A stretch of DNA of 64,000 bases from Bacteroidota bacterium (GCA_023426145.1 JAFABG010000031.1:173951-237950), one strand, 5' to 3'. Positions 38,236 to 47,160 are shown, numbered from the stretch's first letter. A program made the numbers and translations. Notes: generated from the letters alone by a model not told the origin.

Positions 38236-38811
38236 ATGGATACAAGCAAAATCGTTGGAGAAAAGATCAAAAGACTCCGTGAAGATAAATCAATGCGTAT
38301 AGAAGAGTTGGCACAACGTTCTGGTTTGGCCATTGAACAGGTTGAGCGTATTGAAAATAATATCGATATCCCTTCTTTGGCGCCGCTCATTAAAATAGCT
38401 CGTGTGCTAGGAGTGCGTTTGGGTACTTTTTTAGATGATCAAGACGAAGTCGGACCAGTTGTTTGCCGCAAGAAAGAAGCAACGGATGCCATTAGCTTTT
38501 CCAATAATGCGATCCATTCTCGTAAACATATGGAATATCACTCCTTGTCTAAGTCAAAGGCAGATCGTCACATGGAACCCTTTATCATAGATGTTATGCC
38601 CACTAAAGATAGTGACTTTGTGCTCTCTTCTCATGAAGGTGAAGAGTTTATAATGGTGATGGAAGGTGTTATGGAAATTAGTTATGGAAAGCATACTTAT
38701 TTACTTGAAGAAGGTGATAGTATTTATTATGATTCTATAGTTCCCCATCATGTCCATGCATACGAAGGGCAAGCAGCAAAAATATTGGCTGTGATCTATA
38801 CGCCGATCTAA
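38236..38811 (+). CDS. XRE-type regulator with C-terminal cupin domain
   Basis: A 191-residue protein. Residues about 6-62 form a Cro/C1-type helix-turn-helix (IKRLREDKSMRIEELAQRSG, then IENNIDIPSLAPL). The C-terminal part (about 110-190) is a cupin barrel with SSHEGEEFIMVMEGVMEI and the histidines PHHVHAY that could bind a metal or ligand. XRE-cupin proteins commonly control a neighbouring metabolic gene in response to a small molecule. Here the acyl-CoA synthetase gene follows 37 bp downstream on the same strand, suggesting control of fatty-acid activation. The effector is unknown. Confidence 0.92.
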   Translation: MDTSKIVGEKIKRLREDKSMRIEELAQRSGLAIEQVERIENNIDIPSLAPLIKIARVLGVRLGTFLDDQDEVGPVVCRKKEATDAISFSNNAIHSRKHMEYHSLSKSKADRHMEPFIIDVMPTKDSDFVLSSHEGEEFIMVMEGVMEISYGKHTYLLEEGDSIYYDSIVPHHVHAYEGQAAKILAVIYTPI

Positions 38812-38848
38812 AATAGCACATACACATATCCACTATTAATATAACTAC

Positions 38849-40498
38849 ATGCAATTATTTGATCGAACTCTTGGCCAGTGGTTGGAATACTGGGCTGAAG
38901 AGACCCCTGATAAAGAGTATATTGTATACTCTGACCGTAATCTTCGTTTCACATGGAGCCAGTTAAATCAGCGTGTTGATGATATGGCTAAAGGTTTAAT
39001 TGCCATTGGAGTAGAACGTGGTACTCATGTTGGTATCTGGGCAGCTAACGTTCCTGACTGGCTCACGCTACTTTATGCTTGTGCTAAGATTGGTGCTGTG
39101 TATGTGACTGTCAATACCAATTATCAGCAGACAGAGTTGGAATACCTCTGTGAGAATTCAGATATGCATACTCTTTGTATAGTCAACGGAGAAAAAGATA
39201 GCGATTTTATTCAGATGGCTTATACGATGTTGCCGGAGTTGAAGACTTGTGAACGTGGACATTTGCGGAGTGAACGTTTTCCGTGCATGAGAAATGTGAT
39301 TTATGTGGGGCAGGAGAAACGTCGTGGCATGTATAACACATCGGAGGTTCTTTTGCTGGGAAATAATGTTGAGAAGGATCGTTTGGATGAGCTCAAAAGC
39401 CAAGTGAGTTGTCATGATGTTGTGAACATGCAATATACATCAGGGACTACTGGCTTTCCGAAAGGAGTGATGTTGACCCATTATAATATTGCTAATAATG
39501 GATACTTGACGGGGGAACATATGAAGTTTACAGCTGAAGATAAACTTTGTTGCTGTGTGCCTTTGTTTCATTGCTTTGGAGTGGTTTTAGCCACAATGAA
39601 TTGTCTCACGCACGGCTGTACCCAAGTTATGGTTGAACGTTTTGATCCCTTGCTAGTCTTAGCCTCTATTCATAAAGAACGTTGTACAGCTCTTTATGGT
39701 GTGCCTACTATGTTTATCGCTGAGCTTCATCATCCGATGTTTGATTTATTCGATATGTCTAGTCTTCGTACAGGTATTATGGCAGGTTCGCTGTGTCCTG
39801 TCGAACTGATGCGACAGGTCGAAGAGAAAATGTTTATGAAGGTGACTAGCGTATATGGTCTCACTGAAGCGGCTCCTGGTATGACTGCTACCCGTATAGA
39901 TGATTCCTTTGAAATGCGTTGTAGTACGGTGGGGCGCGATTTTGAGTTTACAGAGGTTAAGGTGATTGATCCTGAAACCGGTAAAGAATGTTCCATTGGG
40001 GTTCAAGGCGAGATGTGCAATCGTGGCTATAATACAATGAAAGGATATTATAAAAATCCAGAGGCAACAGCTGAAGTGATTGACAGTGATAACTTTCTGC
40101 ATTCCGGAGATTTGGGTATAAAAGATGAAGACGGTAATTATCGAATTACCGGGCGGATCAAAGATATGATCATTCGAGGTGGGGAGAATATTTATCCTCG
40201 TGAAATAGAGGAATTTTTATACAAACTTGATGGCGTGAAAGATGTTCAAGTAGCAGGTATTCCTTCTAAGAAATATGGAGAAGCCGTTGGAGCATTTATT
40301 ATTCTACATGAAGGGGTAAAAATGCATGAGTCAGATGTGCGTGACTTTTGTAAGAACAAGATCTCTCGTTATAAAATTCCGAAATACGTATTTTTTGTCA
40401 ACGAGTTTCCAATGACAGGTAGTGGGAAGATTCAGAAGTTTAGACTGAAAGATCTTGGTCTACAGCTTTGTAAGGAGCAAGGTATCGAAATTATTTAG
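38849..40498 (+). CDS. Acyl-CoA synthetase (AMP-binding enzyme)
   Basis: A 549-residue member of the ANL superfamily. The P-loop-like motif is YTSGTTGFPKGVM, the A5 motif VYGLTEAAPG, the A7/A8 region HSGDLGIKDEDGNYRITGRIKDMI, and the catalytic lysine lies in TGSGKIQKF. It would activate a carboxylic acid to its acyl-CoA through an acyl-AMP. The overall form is that of medium- or long-chain fatty acyl-CoA synthetases; the chain length cannot be read from the sequence. It follows the XRE-cupin gene and is probably co-transcribed. Its last four bases overlap the end of the convergent manC gene. Confidence 0.9.
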   Translation: MQLFDRTLGQWLEYWAEETPDKEYIVYSDRNLRFTWSQLNQRVDDMAKGLIAIGVERGTHVGIWAANVPDWLTLLYACAKIGAVYVTVNTNYQQTELEYLCENSDMHTLCIVNGEKDSDFIQMAYTMLPELKTCERGHLRSERFPCMRNVIYVGQEKRRGMYNTSEVLLLGNNVEKDRLDELKSQVSCHDVVNMQYTSGTTGFPKGVMLTHYNIANNGYLTGEHMKFTAEDKLCCCVPLFHCFGVVLATMNCLTHGCTQVMVERFDPLLVLASIHKERCTALYGVPTMFIAELHHPMFDLFDMSSLRTGIMAGSLCPVELMRQVEEKMFMKVTSVYGLTEAAPGMTATRIDDSFEMRCSTVGRDFEFTEVKVIDPETGKECSIGVQGEMCNRGYNTMKGYYKNPEATAEVIDSDNFLHSGDLGIKDEDGNYRITGRIKDMIIRGGENIYPREIEEFLYKLDGVKDVQVAGIPSKKYGEAVGAFIILHEGVKMHESDVRDFCKNKISRYKIPKYVFFVNEFPMTGSGKIQKFRLKDLGLQLCKEQGIEII

Positions 40499-41568
40499 AT
40501 AAATTCATCCCCCAGTTGTATCTGGGCGTCATTTATATATTTGCGGATCACGTGCTCTTCGTCTTTCTTGCAGATAAGCAAGACGTTATTAGATTCGGCT
40601 ACTAAATAACCTTCTAGTCCGTCTATAACTACTAATTTATCTTCAGGGAGAGCGATCATGTTATCCTTGCCGTTGTAAATAAGTGAATGATTTTTGAGGG
40701 TCACGTTTCCCTCAGAATCTTTTTCGCATAAATCATAAAGTGCCCCCCATGTTCCTAGATCCGACCATCCGAAATCGCCTAAAGAGACATACACATTGTC
40801 AGCCTTCTCCATCAGTCCGAAATCAATCGAAACATTGGGGCATGCAGGGAAGTTTTCTTCAATGAAGGCGTCTTCTTTGTCGGTTGCGTAAAGATCCTTT
40901 CCGGGTGCTAGCTTAGATCCTAATTCGGGGAGCAAGGTTTCAGTAGCCTTAATGATGGAGTTTACATTCCACATAAATAGGCCAGAGTTCCAATAAAATT
41001 CACCGCTTTCCACGAATACTTTAGCTAGTTCAATTTCGGGCTTTTCGGTGAATGTTTTAACTTTATAAAAACCATCATGTATTGGTTCATCAATCTGTAT
41101 GTATCCGTAGCCGGTTTCGGGCCTGTTAGGCTTTATTCCTAAAGTCAGCAAATTCTCCGAATGAGAAACAAAATCCAGTCCTTTACTAATGGCAGTTCTG
41201 AATTCTTCTTCTTTTAATATTAAATGGTCCGATGGAGCTACTACAATATTTGCATCAGGGTTTAACGCTCTGATGTGGTAGGCTGCCCAAGCAATGCATG
41301 GCGCAGTATTTCTTCTTGCTGGTTCGAGTAAGATCTGTTTTTCGTTCAGTTCAGGGAGTTGCTCTTTAACCAAGTCAGCGTACATAACGTTAGTAACAAT
41401 CAGGATGTTTTCTGTAGGGATGATTTTTTGAAAGCGATCAAAGGTTAGTTGGAGAAGTGATCGTCCAGTTCCGAGGAAGTCAAGAAATTGTTTGGGTAAT
41501 GTCTTACGGCTATAAGGCCAAAAACGGCTACCGATACCACCACCCATAATCACGCAATAGTTATTCAT
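40495..41568 (-). CDS. manC: Mannose-1-phosphate guanylyltransferase
   Basis: A 357-residue nucleotidyltransferase making GDP-mannose from mannose-1-phosphate and GTP. The signature GGGIGSRFWPYSRKTLPKQ lies at the N-terminus, and VVAPSDHLI and EKPEIELA are further family motifs. It lacks the C-terminal phosphomannose isomerase cupin of long ManC forms, as is usual in Bacteroides. The start MNNYCVIMGG is preferred; MKN three codons earlier is possible. GDP-mannose feeds GDP-fucose and capsule or glycoprotein glycan synthesis; no such cluster is adjacent. Confidence 0.93.
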   Translation of the reverse strand: MNNYCVIMGGGIGSRFWPYSRKTLPKQFLDFLGTGRSLLQLTFDRFQKIIPTENILIVTNVMYADLVKEQLPELNEKQILLEPARRNTAPCIAWAAYHIRALNPDANIVVAPSDHLILKEEEFRTAISKGLDFVSHSENLLTLGIKPNRPETGYGYIQIDEPIHDGFYKVKTFTEKPEIELAKVFVESGEFYWNSGLFMWNVNSIIKATETLLPELGSKLAPGKDLYATDKEDAFIEENFPACPNVSIDFGLMEKADNVYVSLGDFGWSDLGTWGALYDLCEKDSEGNVTLKNHSLIYNGKDNMIALPEDKLVVIDGLEGYLVAESNNVLLICKKDEEHVIRKYINDAQIQLGDEFI

Positions 41569-41683
41569 GTTTTTCATGACGGAGACTTTATTTAAAAACT
41601 TTCTGCTAATGTACGGTTTATTCCCTAAATATAGCTGTGTAGGGCCTGTTTTATTCTTTTTTGCTCCTTTTTTTCGTCAAACT

Positions 41684-41714
41684 ATTGTGGATTTAAAATA
41701 TTGTCGTATCTTTG
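41684..41714 (+). promoter_or_regulatory. Promoter of tRNA-Leu
   Basis: ATTG at 41684-41687 and TATCTTTG at 41707-41714, 19 bp apart, about 25 bp before the tRNA. Confidence 0.6.
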
Positions 41715-41738
41715 CACCGCAATTGAGAAATCAAGCAT

Positions 41739-41822
41739 GCCCAGATGGCGGAATCGGTAGACGCGCTGGTCTCAAACACCAGTGGATTCACTTCCATCCC
41801 GGTTCGACCCCGGGTCTGGGTA
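41739..41822 (+). tRNA. tRNA-Leu (CAA)
   Basis: An 84-nt tRNA with a long variable arm. Acceptor GCCCAGA pairs with TCTGGGT, discriminator A. The anticodon stem CTGGT/ACCAG encloses CTCAAAC with anticodon CAA. CCA is not encoded. Confidence 0.96.
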
Positions 41823-42410
41823 CGATAAGCCAAATAGAAAACCTGTAGATTAAGAATTTACAGGTTTTTCTTTTTTATTTGCAATACAATTGCACCACTT
41901 GAAAAACAATTCTCTTAAGTTTTTCATGATTGCTAAATACTCAAATGCTTTCACATGGGTTGTGTTTGTAAAGTTGTCAGTTGTCAGTGCTTTGCGTCTT
42001 TAATGTGCTAACTGCTATCTATTTAATTTTATCTTTGTTCTTTCTGTTTTTATTAAGCCTTTTATTCCTTTCATCATTCGTAATACTAATAACCTTAGCT
42101 CTCCTTATTAATCTGCTCCTGATAATGTATGCTTGTCATTAATTTTCCCAAGCAACCATTTTGAAACAATTTGGCCTATATTTCTTTCTGTTGAATGTAT
42201 CATCGAATAAAATACGTCATGATAAACCTGATTTTTGTGGGAATAATCTTGCTTTCTACCTGTTTATGCACAGACTAATAATTTGGCAATTTTTTTCTAT
42301 TTCATTAATGCCTACATTTGAATGTCTATCACGAGATTGTGAGACTTTTGTATATATAGCTCTCTTTTAAAATAGTTGATATTAGAATACAGACACATAA
42401 ACGTTATAGT
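41823..42410 (+). other. Long leader upstream of the upxY-like gene
   Basis: This 588-bp stretch has no convincing gene. After the tRNA-Leu terminator it is AT-rich and has a small inverted repeat (TGAAAAAC at 41900-41907 with GTTTTTCA at 41919-41926). It also has a tandem GTTGTCAG/TTGTCAG and a promoter-like pair with ACTTTTG near 42340. I found no long flanking inverted repeats of the invertible-promoter kind. Confidence 0.5.
41838..41875 (+). terminator. Terminator after tRNA-Leu
   Basis: AAAACCTGTA (41838-41847) pairs with TACAGGTTTT, extended by a few inner pairs, and is followed by a T-rich run. Confidence 0.75.
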
Positions 42411-43016
42411 ATGGGCGAATGTATGATTCAAAAATATGAGATGACGACTTTACAAGTTGTCAGTGTCTTAGGCATTCCTAAAGTTGATAAGCGAGAATGG
42501 TTTGTTGCCATCGTCAACAATCACTCAGAGAAAAAGTGTGCTAAAGCTTTGCTTGATGAACAATATGAAACTTTTGTTCCGACTCAGAGTGAAAGACACA
42601 CTTGGAATAATGGAACAGTCAAGGTTGTTGACCGTGTTCTTATTGCTACTGTGATTTTTATTCATTGTACTGAGTCTGAACGAAGGGAGATTGTTAAGAG
42701 ACCATTTATTAAGCGTTTTATGGTGGATAAAACCCGGATCGATAAACATGGCAAACATCCAATAGTTAAAATACCTGGATATCAAATAGATAATTTTCGA
42801 AATTTACTGGAAAAAGCTAATGAGCTTGTAGCAGTTGACCCATTTTTATTTGCCATTGGTGATAGGGTAAAAGTCGTTAGCGGTGAACTGGCCGGCATTG
42901 AAGGTCGGATTCTTCGAAAGAAGTTTGGCGAGACGTTTTTGATCGTAGAGATTGGTTTGCTTGGATGTGCGAAGTTGAGCATTTCTTTGGATAAAGTACA
43001 AAAAATTGATTCTTGA
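42411..43016 (+). CDS. UpxY-family transcription antiterminator (NusG paralogue)
   Basis: A 201-residue NusG-like protein. The NGN domain spans about 25-120 (REWFVAIVNNHSEKKCAKAL, YETFVPTQSE, ATVIFIHC), and a KOW domain follows near 145-200 (IGDRVKVVSGELAGIEGRIL). In Bacteroides, UpxY proteins are the first genes of capsular polysaccharide operons and let polymerase read through the leader of their own operon. Here no upxZ, glycosyltransferase or flippase gene follows; the next gene, 276 bp away, is a TonB protein. It is therefore an orphan. The start could be 42411, 42423 or 42441. Its long untranslated leader fits the family. Confidence 0.88.
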   Translation: MGECMIQKYEMTTLQVVSVLGIPKVDKREWFVAIVNNHSEKKCAKALLDEQYETFVPTQSERHTWNNGTVKVVDRVLIATVIFIHCTESERREIVKRPFIKRFMVDKTRIDKHGKHPIVKIPGYQIDNFRNLLEKANELVAVDPFLFAIGDRVKVVSGELAGIEGRILRKKFGETFLIVEIGLLGCAKLSISLDKVQKIDS

Positions 43017-43292
43017 TTATATTCAACTTTTGAGAAAAGACGAACAACGTTTAATTAGCAAGTGGGGATAGGCCAGATAAGTTTAAAGGTACCTATTCAC
43101 ATCAATTAATTCATAAATTTTATTCAAAAAAATAGAAAAGAATAAAATAAACAAGAGGTAATGTTACAGCCTATCCATAAAAATACTATATTGAGTGCAG
43201 CTAGAGAGCGCATTAAGTAATGCTTAAAAGGAAAACGAAAAGTAGTATATATGCTATATATTTTCTATTATTAATTACTTAAACACATTTTT

Positions 43293-43976
43293 ATGGAAGC
43301 CAAAAAATCAAAAAAGGCTGCAATTGAGAATCAAAGAGGTTCTTGGTTGTTGATGGGTTTGATTGTTGCGCTTGCTTTCATGTTTGTTTCGTTCGAATGG
43401 ACACAGCATGATGTAAGAGTTGCGGCATTATCATCAGATGATGAATCCATCTTTGTAACAGAGCTCGTTCCAATCACATTCCCGGAAGAAAAACTCGAGC
43501 CGCCGCCTCCACCGGAAATCAAACAATCCGATGTAATTCAAATTGTGAAAAATACGGAAGAGGTGAAGACTGATGTTTCTGTGACTCCGGAAAATGTGAA
43601 TGTGCCTTATGAAGTCGTTTGGGTACCACCAGTAGTGGAAACAAAAGAAGTTGAGGAAGATGTAATTCATGTATATGTAGAAATCATGCCTAACTTTCCC
43701 GGTGGTTCAGCTGAATTGCAGAAATATTTGAGTACTCATATCAAATATCCGGCGATGTCTCAAGAGATGGGCTCAGAAGGACGCGTAGTTGTTCAGTTTG
43801 TCATTGACAAGGACGGATCAATTACAAATCCGACAGTTGTGCGAGGGGTAGATGCCTACTTGGATAAAGAAGCTATCCGTGTGATAAGTGGAATGCCAAA
43901 ATGGAAACCCGGAGTGCAGAATGGCAAGAAAGTTCGAGTAAAATATACTGTGCCTGTGGTATTCAGACTACAGTAG
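43293..43976 (+). CDS. Energy transducer TonB family protein
   Basis: A 227-residue inner-membrane protein. A single membrane segment at about 18-35 (LLMGLIVALAFMFVSF) is followed by a proline-rich spacer (LEPPPPPEIK) and a C-terminal TonB domain from about 130 with FPGGSAELQKYLSTHIKYP, GRVVVQFVIDKDG and the terminal TVPVVFRLQ. It would couple the proton-motive force to outer-membrane receptors such as SusC. exbB and exbD are not adjacent. A 276-bp leader separates it from the UpxY-like gene, and it ends at its own terminator. Confidence 0.95.
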   Translation: MEAKKSKKAAIENQRGSWLLMGLIVALAFMFVSFEWTQHDVRVAALSSDDESIFVTELVPITFPEEKLEPPPPPEIKQSDVIQIVKNTEEVKTDVSVTPENVNVPYEVVWVPPVVETKEVEEDVIHVYVEIMPNFPGGSAELQKYLSTHIKYPAMSQEMGSEGRVVVQFVIDKDGSITNPTVVRGVDAYLDKEAIRVISGMPKWKPGVQNGKKVRVKYTVPVVFRLQ

Positions 43977-43997
43977 TTACTTGAAATAGATGTTTGA

Positions 43998-44034
43998 AAG
44001 GGTCGGTCCGTCACTGGAGCCGACCCTTTTTTCA
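43998..44034 (+). terminator. Terminator of tonB-like gene
   Basis: AAAGGGTCGG pairs with CCGACCCTTT around a loop and is followed by T residues. Confidence 0.8.
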
Positions 44035-44083
44035 ATAAAAAGACATATCTTTGCATCTGCAACAAAAAACATAACATTCGCTT

Positions 44084-44707
44084 ATGAATCATCTCTATAC
44101 TTTTAAAAGACCTTTTATCTGGCTTTCACGTTTTCGTAATCGTTGTGGATATGGTGTACACTCACCTTTTGCATTTAGTCTGATTACAGATGTTATCTAT
44201 GAGAAGCGATCTTATTATGCATATGCTGTGCTTGAGGCAGAGTATAGGAAAAAATTAGTTCCTAAAAGTCATGTCGCTGGTGAACGTAGAATTAATCGCC
44301 TATTGTTTCGCTTAGTGAATAAAGTTCAGCCTACCGACATTATAGAGGTGGGGCATCCTTCTATAACTTCATTGTATTTGCAATCCGCTAAGCCATCTGC
44401 CCACTATAGATTTGTTTCAGAGCTATCAGAATTCAGTTTTGGGGAGGCTACTTCTATCTTTTTCTTGTATCTGAATGATTATCAACATCCAGACTTGTTA
44501 GAAAAGGCCTTTCAAATGAGCGTTGATTATGCCACGCCGGATAGTTTATTTGTTGTTTATGGTGTTGGCTATTCAAAGGCTATGAAATTGCTTTGGAGTC
44601 GCATGCAGAAGGATGAACGAGTGGGAATTACTTTTGATTTGTATGATGTGGGGTTACTTTTTTTTGATAAAACAAAGATAAAACAACATTATATAGTCAA
44701 CTTCTAG
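44084..44707 (+). CDS. Degenerate class I methyltransferase-like protein
   Basis: A 207-residue protein of uncertain function. The N-terminal RNRCGYGVHSPFAFSLITDVIYE matches the lead-in of a Bacteroidota family of predicted SAM-dependent methyltransferases. The centre, DIIEVGHPSITSLYL, sits where the SAM-binding GxGxG loop should be but lacks those glycines. No signal peptide or membrane segment is seen. A -7 TATCTTTG at 44046-44053 lies just upstream, and the cobalamin adenosyltransferase gene follows 50 bp later. It may have lost SAM binding and act as a structural or partner protein. The family assignment is by motif memory only. Confidence 0.6.
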   Translation: MNHLYTFKRPFIWLSRFRNRCGYGVHSPFAFSLITDVIYEKRSYYAYAVLEAEYRKKLVPKSHVAGERRINRLLFRLVNKVQPTDIIEVGHPSITSLYLQSAKPSAHYRFVSELSEFSFGEATSIFFLYLNDYQHPDLLEKAFQMSVDYATPDSLFVVYGVGYSKAMKLLWSRMQKDERVGITFDLYDVGLLFFDKTKIKQHYIVNF

Positions 44708-44757
44708 GAGACTTTATACGTTAATCTTATATTAATAACGATGAAAAAGAGACGTTT

Positions 44758-45321
44758 ATGAAAAAGAGCCTTGTATATACAAAGACTGGTGATAAAGGAA
44801 CGACTAGTCTTGTCGGTGGAAGTCGTGTTCCTAAGACCCACATTCGTTTGGAAGCTTACGGAACGATTGACGAGCTTAATGCTCATTTGGGATGGTTGCA
44901 TACCTACTTGGTGAACGACTCGGATCATGATTTTATTCTGGGTATACAACATAAGTTGTTTTCTATTGGTTCTCACTTAGCTACAGATCAAGAAAAAACA
45001 GTACTAAAATCGGCCAGTATTATCTCTCAAGAGGATGTCGAATGTATTGAACATGAGATTGATAGGCTTGATGAACAATTGCCTGAGCTTAATGCTTTTA
45101 TTATCCCTGGTGGAAGCCGTGGAGCTGCTGTTTGTCACGTTTGTCGTACAATATGTAGAAGGGCTGAGCGGCGTATATTGACGTTGTCTGAAACTTGTAC
45201 AATTTCATCAGAATTGTTGGCTTTTGTTAATAGACTATCTGATTATTTATTTGTATTATCTCGTAAACTTAATTTTGATCAACAAAATAGTGAAATATTA
45301 TGGGATAATAGTTGGAAATGA
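44758..45321 (+). CDS. Cob(I)alamin adenosyltransferase, PduO type
   Basis: A 187-residue enzyme transferring the adenosyl group of ATP to cob(I)alamin to make coenzyme B12. The ATP-binding N-terminal motif is YTKTGDKGTTSLVGG, and the second motif CRRAERRI is also typical of PduO/MMAB proteins. In Bacteroides adenosylcobalamin serves methylmalonyl-CoA mutase in propionate formation. A six-codon reading frame (MKKRRL) starts at 44741 and overlaps the start as ATGA. It is probably co-transcribed with the preceding gene. Confidence 0.95.
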   Translation: MKKSLVYTKTGDKGTTSLVGGSRVPKTHIRLEAYGTIDELNAHLGWLHTYLVNDSDHDFILGIQHKLFSIGSHLATDQEKTVLKSASIISQEDVECIEHEIDRLDEQLPELNAFIIPGGSRGAAVCHVCRTICRRAERRILTLSETCTISSELLAFVNRLSDYLFVLSRKLNFDQQNSEILWDNSWK

Positions 45322-45341
45322 TAGATTTTATTATACTTTTG
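45311..45341 (+). promoter_or_regulatory. Promoter of the DUF2795 gene
   Basis: GTTG at 45311-45314 and TACTTTTG at 45334-45341, 19 bp apart; it overlaps the end of the cobalamin adenosyltransferase gene. Confidence 0.6.
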
Positions 45342-45393
45342 CGGAAAATTTTAGAAATAGAAAACTAGTATTCACTTTTTAATACTCAAGATT

Positions 45394-45615
45394 ATGTATT
45401 GGACATTGGAATTAGCATCTAAACTGGAGGATGCTCCCTGGCCTGCAACCAAGGACGAATTGATTGATTATGCTATGCGTTCGGGTGCTCCTCTTGAGGT
45501 GATAGAAAACCTGCAAGAGATGGAAGATGAGGGCGAGATTTACGAGAGTATCGAAGATATTTGGCCAGATTATCCCAGTAAAGAAGATTTCTTTTTCAAC
45601 GAGGAAGAATATTGA
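45394..45615 (+). CDS. DUF2795 family small acidic protein
   Basis: A 73-residue, very acidic protein (MYWTLELASKLEDAPWPATK at the start, SKEDFFFNEEEY at the end). The family is common in Bacteroidota and typically about this length. Its function is not known to me. It has its own promoter and a strong terminator, so it is expressed as a single gene. No nucleic-acid-binding or membrane motif is visible. Confidence 0.85.
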   Translation: MYWTLELASKLEDAPWPATKDELIDYAMRSGAPLEVIENLQEMEDEGEIYESIEDIWPDYPSKEDFFFNEEEY

Positions 45616-45640
45616 AATAAAAAGAAACCGAACATATTGA

Positions 45641-45682
45641 AATACTCGATTAGCTACCGAATAGCTATCGAGTATTTTTTTT
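45641..45682 (+). terminator. Terminator of the DUF2795 gene
   Basis: AATACTCGAT with TAGCT pairs with AGCT and ATCGAGTATT and is followed by nine T. The convergent phosphoesterase ends shortly after. Confidence 0.85.
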
Positions 45683-45708
45683 TATAAGCTGTTTCTGAGG
45701 TGCGATTG

Positions 45709-47160
45709 TTATAAGTCTATGGTCTGATTAAAACTTTTCCCGAATCGGTTTGTGGCAACGATTTCTATCTTTTTCACTTCATCTGATGTGGGTTTCACAC
45801 GGAAAAGATGTAAGGTGTGATAGCCAGTTGTTTTTCCTTTTTTCATCGTAATATAGGCCTGATCTTCGTCTTCAAAAGCTTCCATAAGTCCCTTCTTCTC
45901 TATCCCGTCTTCGAAATATCTTATGTTCCATGCTGGATCGTAATCCCATAGGTTAACTACTAAATACTCTGGCTGAGATTGGAATTCCCCTGGTTTGTAT
46001 ATGCGAAACTGATAATCAAGTGGGCGTCCGGTAGCTTTATATTGCCATGAGACATCATTCCCATGAATCCTTACCAGTAAATAGCCGTTAGGGGCTCCAC
46101 AGCGATTTACGTCGCCGGCCCACCAAGCTCCACATGCTGCGCCAATGTTGTGCTCATAAATATTCGGACTAACTATGCTGTTTTCAAAGAAGTGGGTGTG
46201 ACCTGAGAAGATATGTACGTTGTAGTCTTTTAATATCTCAAAAAGTTGGGATGCATTACGGGCATTACCATCTCCATTGTGTGAACGATTAGCAACAGGA
46301 GCGTGCAAATTCAATAGGATAGTAGTTCCAGGAGTTATATAGCTTAAATCTTTTTTTAGCCATTCAAGCTGAGCAGGCGTGAAGTTCTCTTCATATTTTT
46401 TTTCTCCATGATAGTCGATATCTTTCATGGAAACGATATGTATTTCTCCTACATTAAAAGAATAATCGGTAGGGCCAAAATTATTGCCGAAGGCATGTTC
46501 AGCCCATTCTTCTGGATTCTTAGAATTGCTTAATGCTGCATATTTCAAATCAAAATCGTGATTTCCGATGGTGTGATACATTGTTAAGCCTAAGTTGGAT
46601 ATTGCTTTCTTATAAGGCTCAAATAGGTCCATAGCGTCCCATACGATGTCACCTAGCATCATACCATATACTTCTTCTCCATTGAACGCGCTTAGTGTGG
46701 CTTTCAGATCAGGTACGGTTTCCGAACGGAATCGCTCCAATTGCTTTTCATTTTTCACTTGAGGATCCGAAATCGCAATGAAGGTGAAATTTTTTTCTGT
46801 ATGCGTGCGCTTTTCCAGCTGAAAATCATATTGGCTAGTCTTTGAGGTTTTGTCTAATGGTGTATAATATCCAGTTGGAAGGGAATGCTGCACTTTCGCT
46901 TTATAGTTAGCTGGTATAGATAAGTATACAAATTTAGACTGGTTGAAATCTGAAGGCAAATAGTAGTACCCCTTTTTATCTGTTTGAGTGAAATGAACTC
47001 CGTCGCTGACTACTACTCCGGGAATAGGTCTTTTTTGGGTATCGGTAACCATGCCTTTAACTGTCATTCCCTTCTTTGTCGGAATGTTGATTGCATGACT
47101 ACAAGCTATCGAAATTGATAGCATGATTAACCAGGAAGATAGAAATTTAAACTGTTTCAT
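45709..47160 (-). CDS. Secreted calcineurin-like phosphoesterase
   Basis: A 483-residue protein with a signal peptide ending near residue 23 (CSHA). An N-terminal carboxypeptidase-regulatory-like beta domain (VKGMVTDTQKRPIPGVVVSD) is followed by the metallophosphatase core: SDPQVKN, GDIVWDAMD, GNHDFD, NLHAPV and SGHTHFF supply the metal ligands. A C-terminal beta domain follows from about 370. This three-part layout matches the MetallophosN/C proteins of Bacteroides. The substrate, a phosphate ester or nucleotide, is unknown. The 182-bp gap upstream leads to the sigma-factor remnant on the same strand. Confidence 0.9.
   Translation of the reverse strand: MKQFKFLSSWLIMLSISIACSHAINIPTKKGMTVKGMVTDTQKRPIPGVVVSDGVHFTQTDKKGYYYLPSDFNQSKFVYLSIPANYKAKVQHSLPTGYYTPLDKTSKTSQYDFQLEKRTHTEKNFTFIAISDPQVKNEKQLERFRSETVPDLKATLSAFNGEEVYGMMLGDIVWDAMDLFEPYKKAISNLGLTMYHTIGNHDFDLKYAALSNSKNPEEWAEHAFGNNFGPTDYSFNVGEIHIVSMKDIDYHGEKKYEENFTPAQLEWLKKDLSYITPGTTILLNLHAPVANRSHNGDGNARNASQLFEILKDYNVHIFSGHTHFFENSIVSPNIYEHNIGAACGAWWAGDVNRCGAPNGYLLVRIHGNDVSWQYKATGRPLDYQFRIYKPGEFQSQPEYLVVNLWDYDPAWNIRYFEDGIEKKGLMEAFEDEDQAYITMKKGKTTGYHTLHLFRVKPTSDEVKKIEIVATNRFGKSFNQTIDL

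Noticed and set aside
41823..42410. Invertible promoter of the capsule type upstream of the UpxY-like gene
   Set aside because: I looked for a pair of long inverted repeats flanking a promoter and saw only short chance-like arms (8 bp); no recombinase gene of the phase-variation kind is adjacent.
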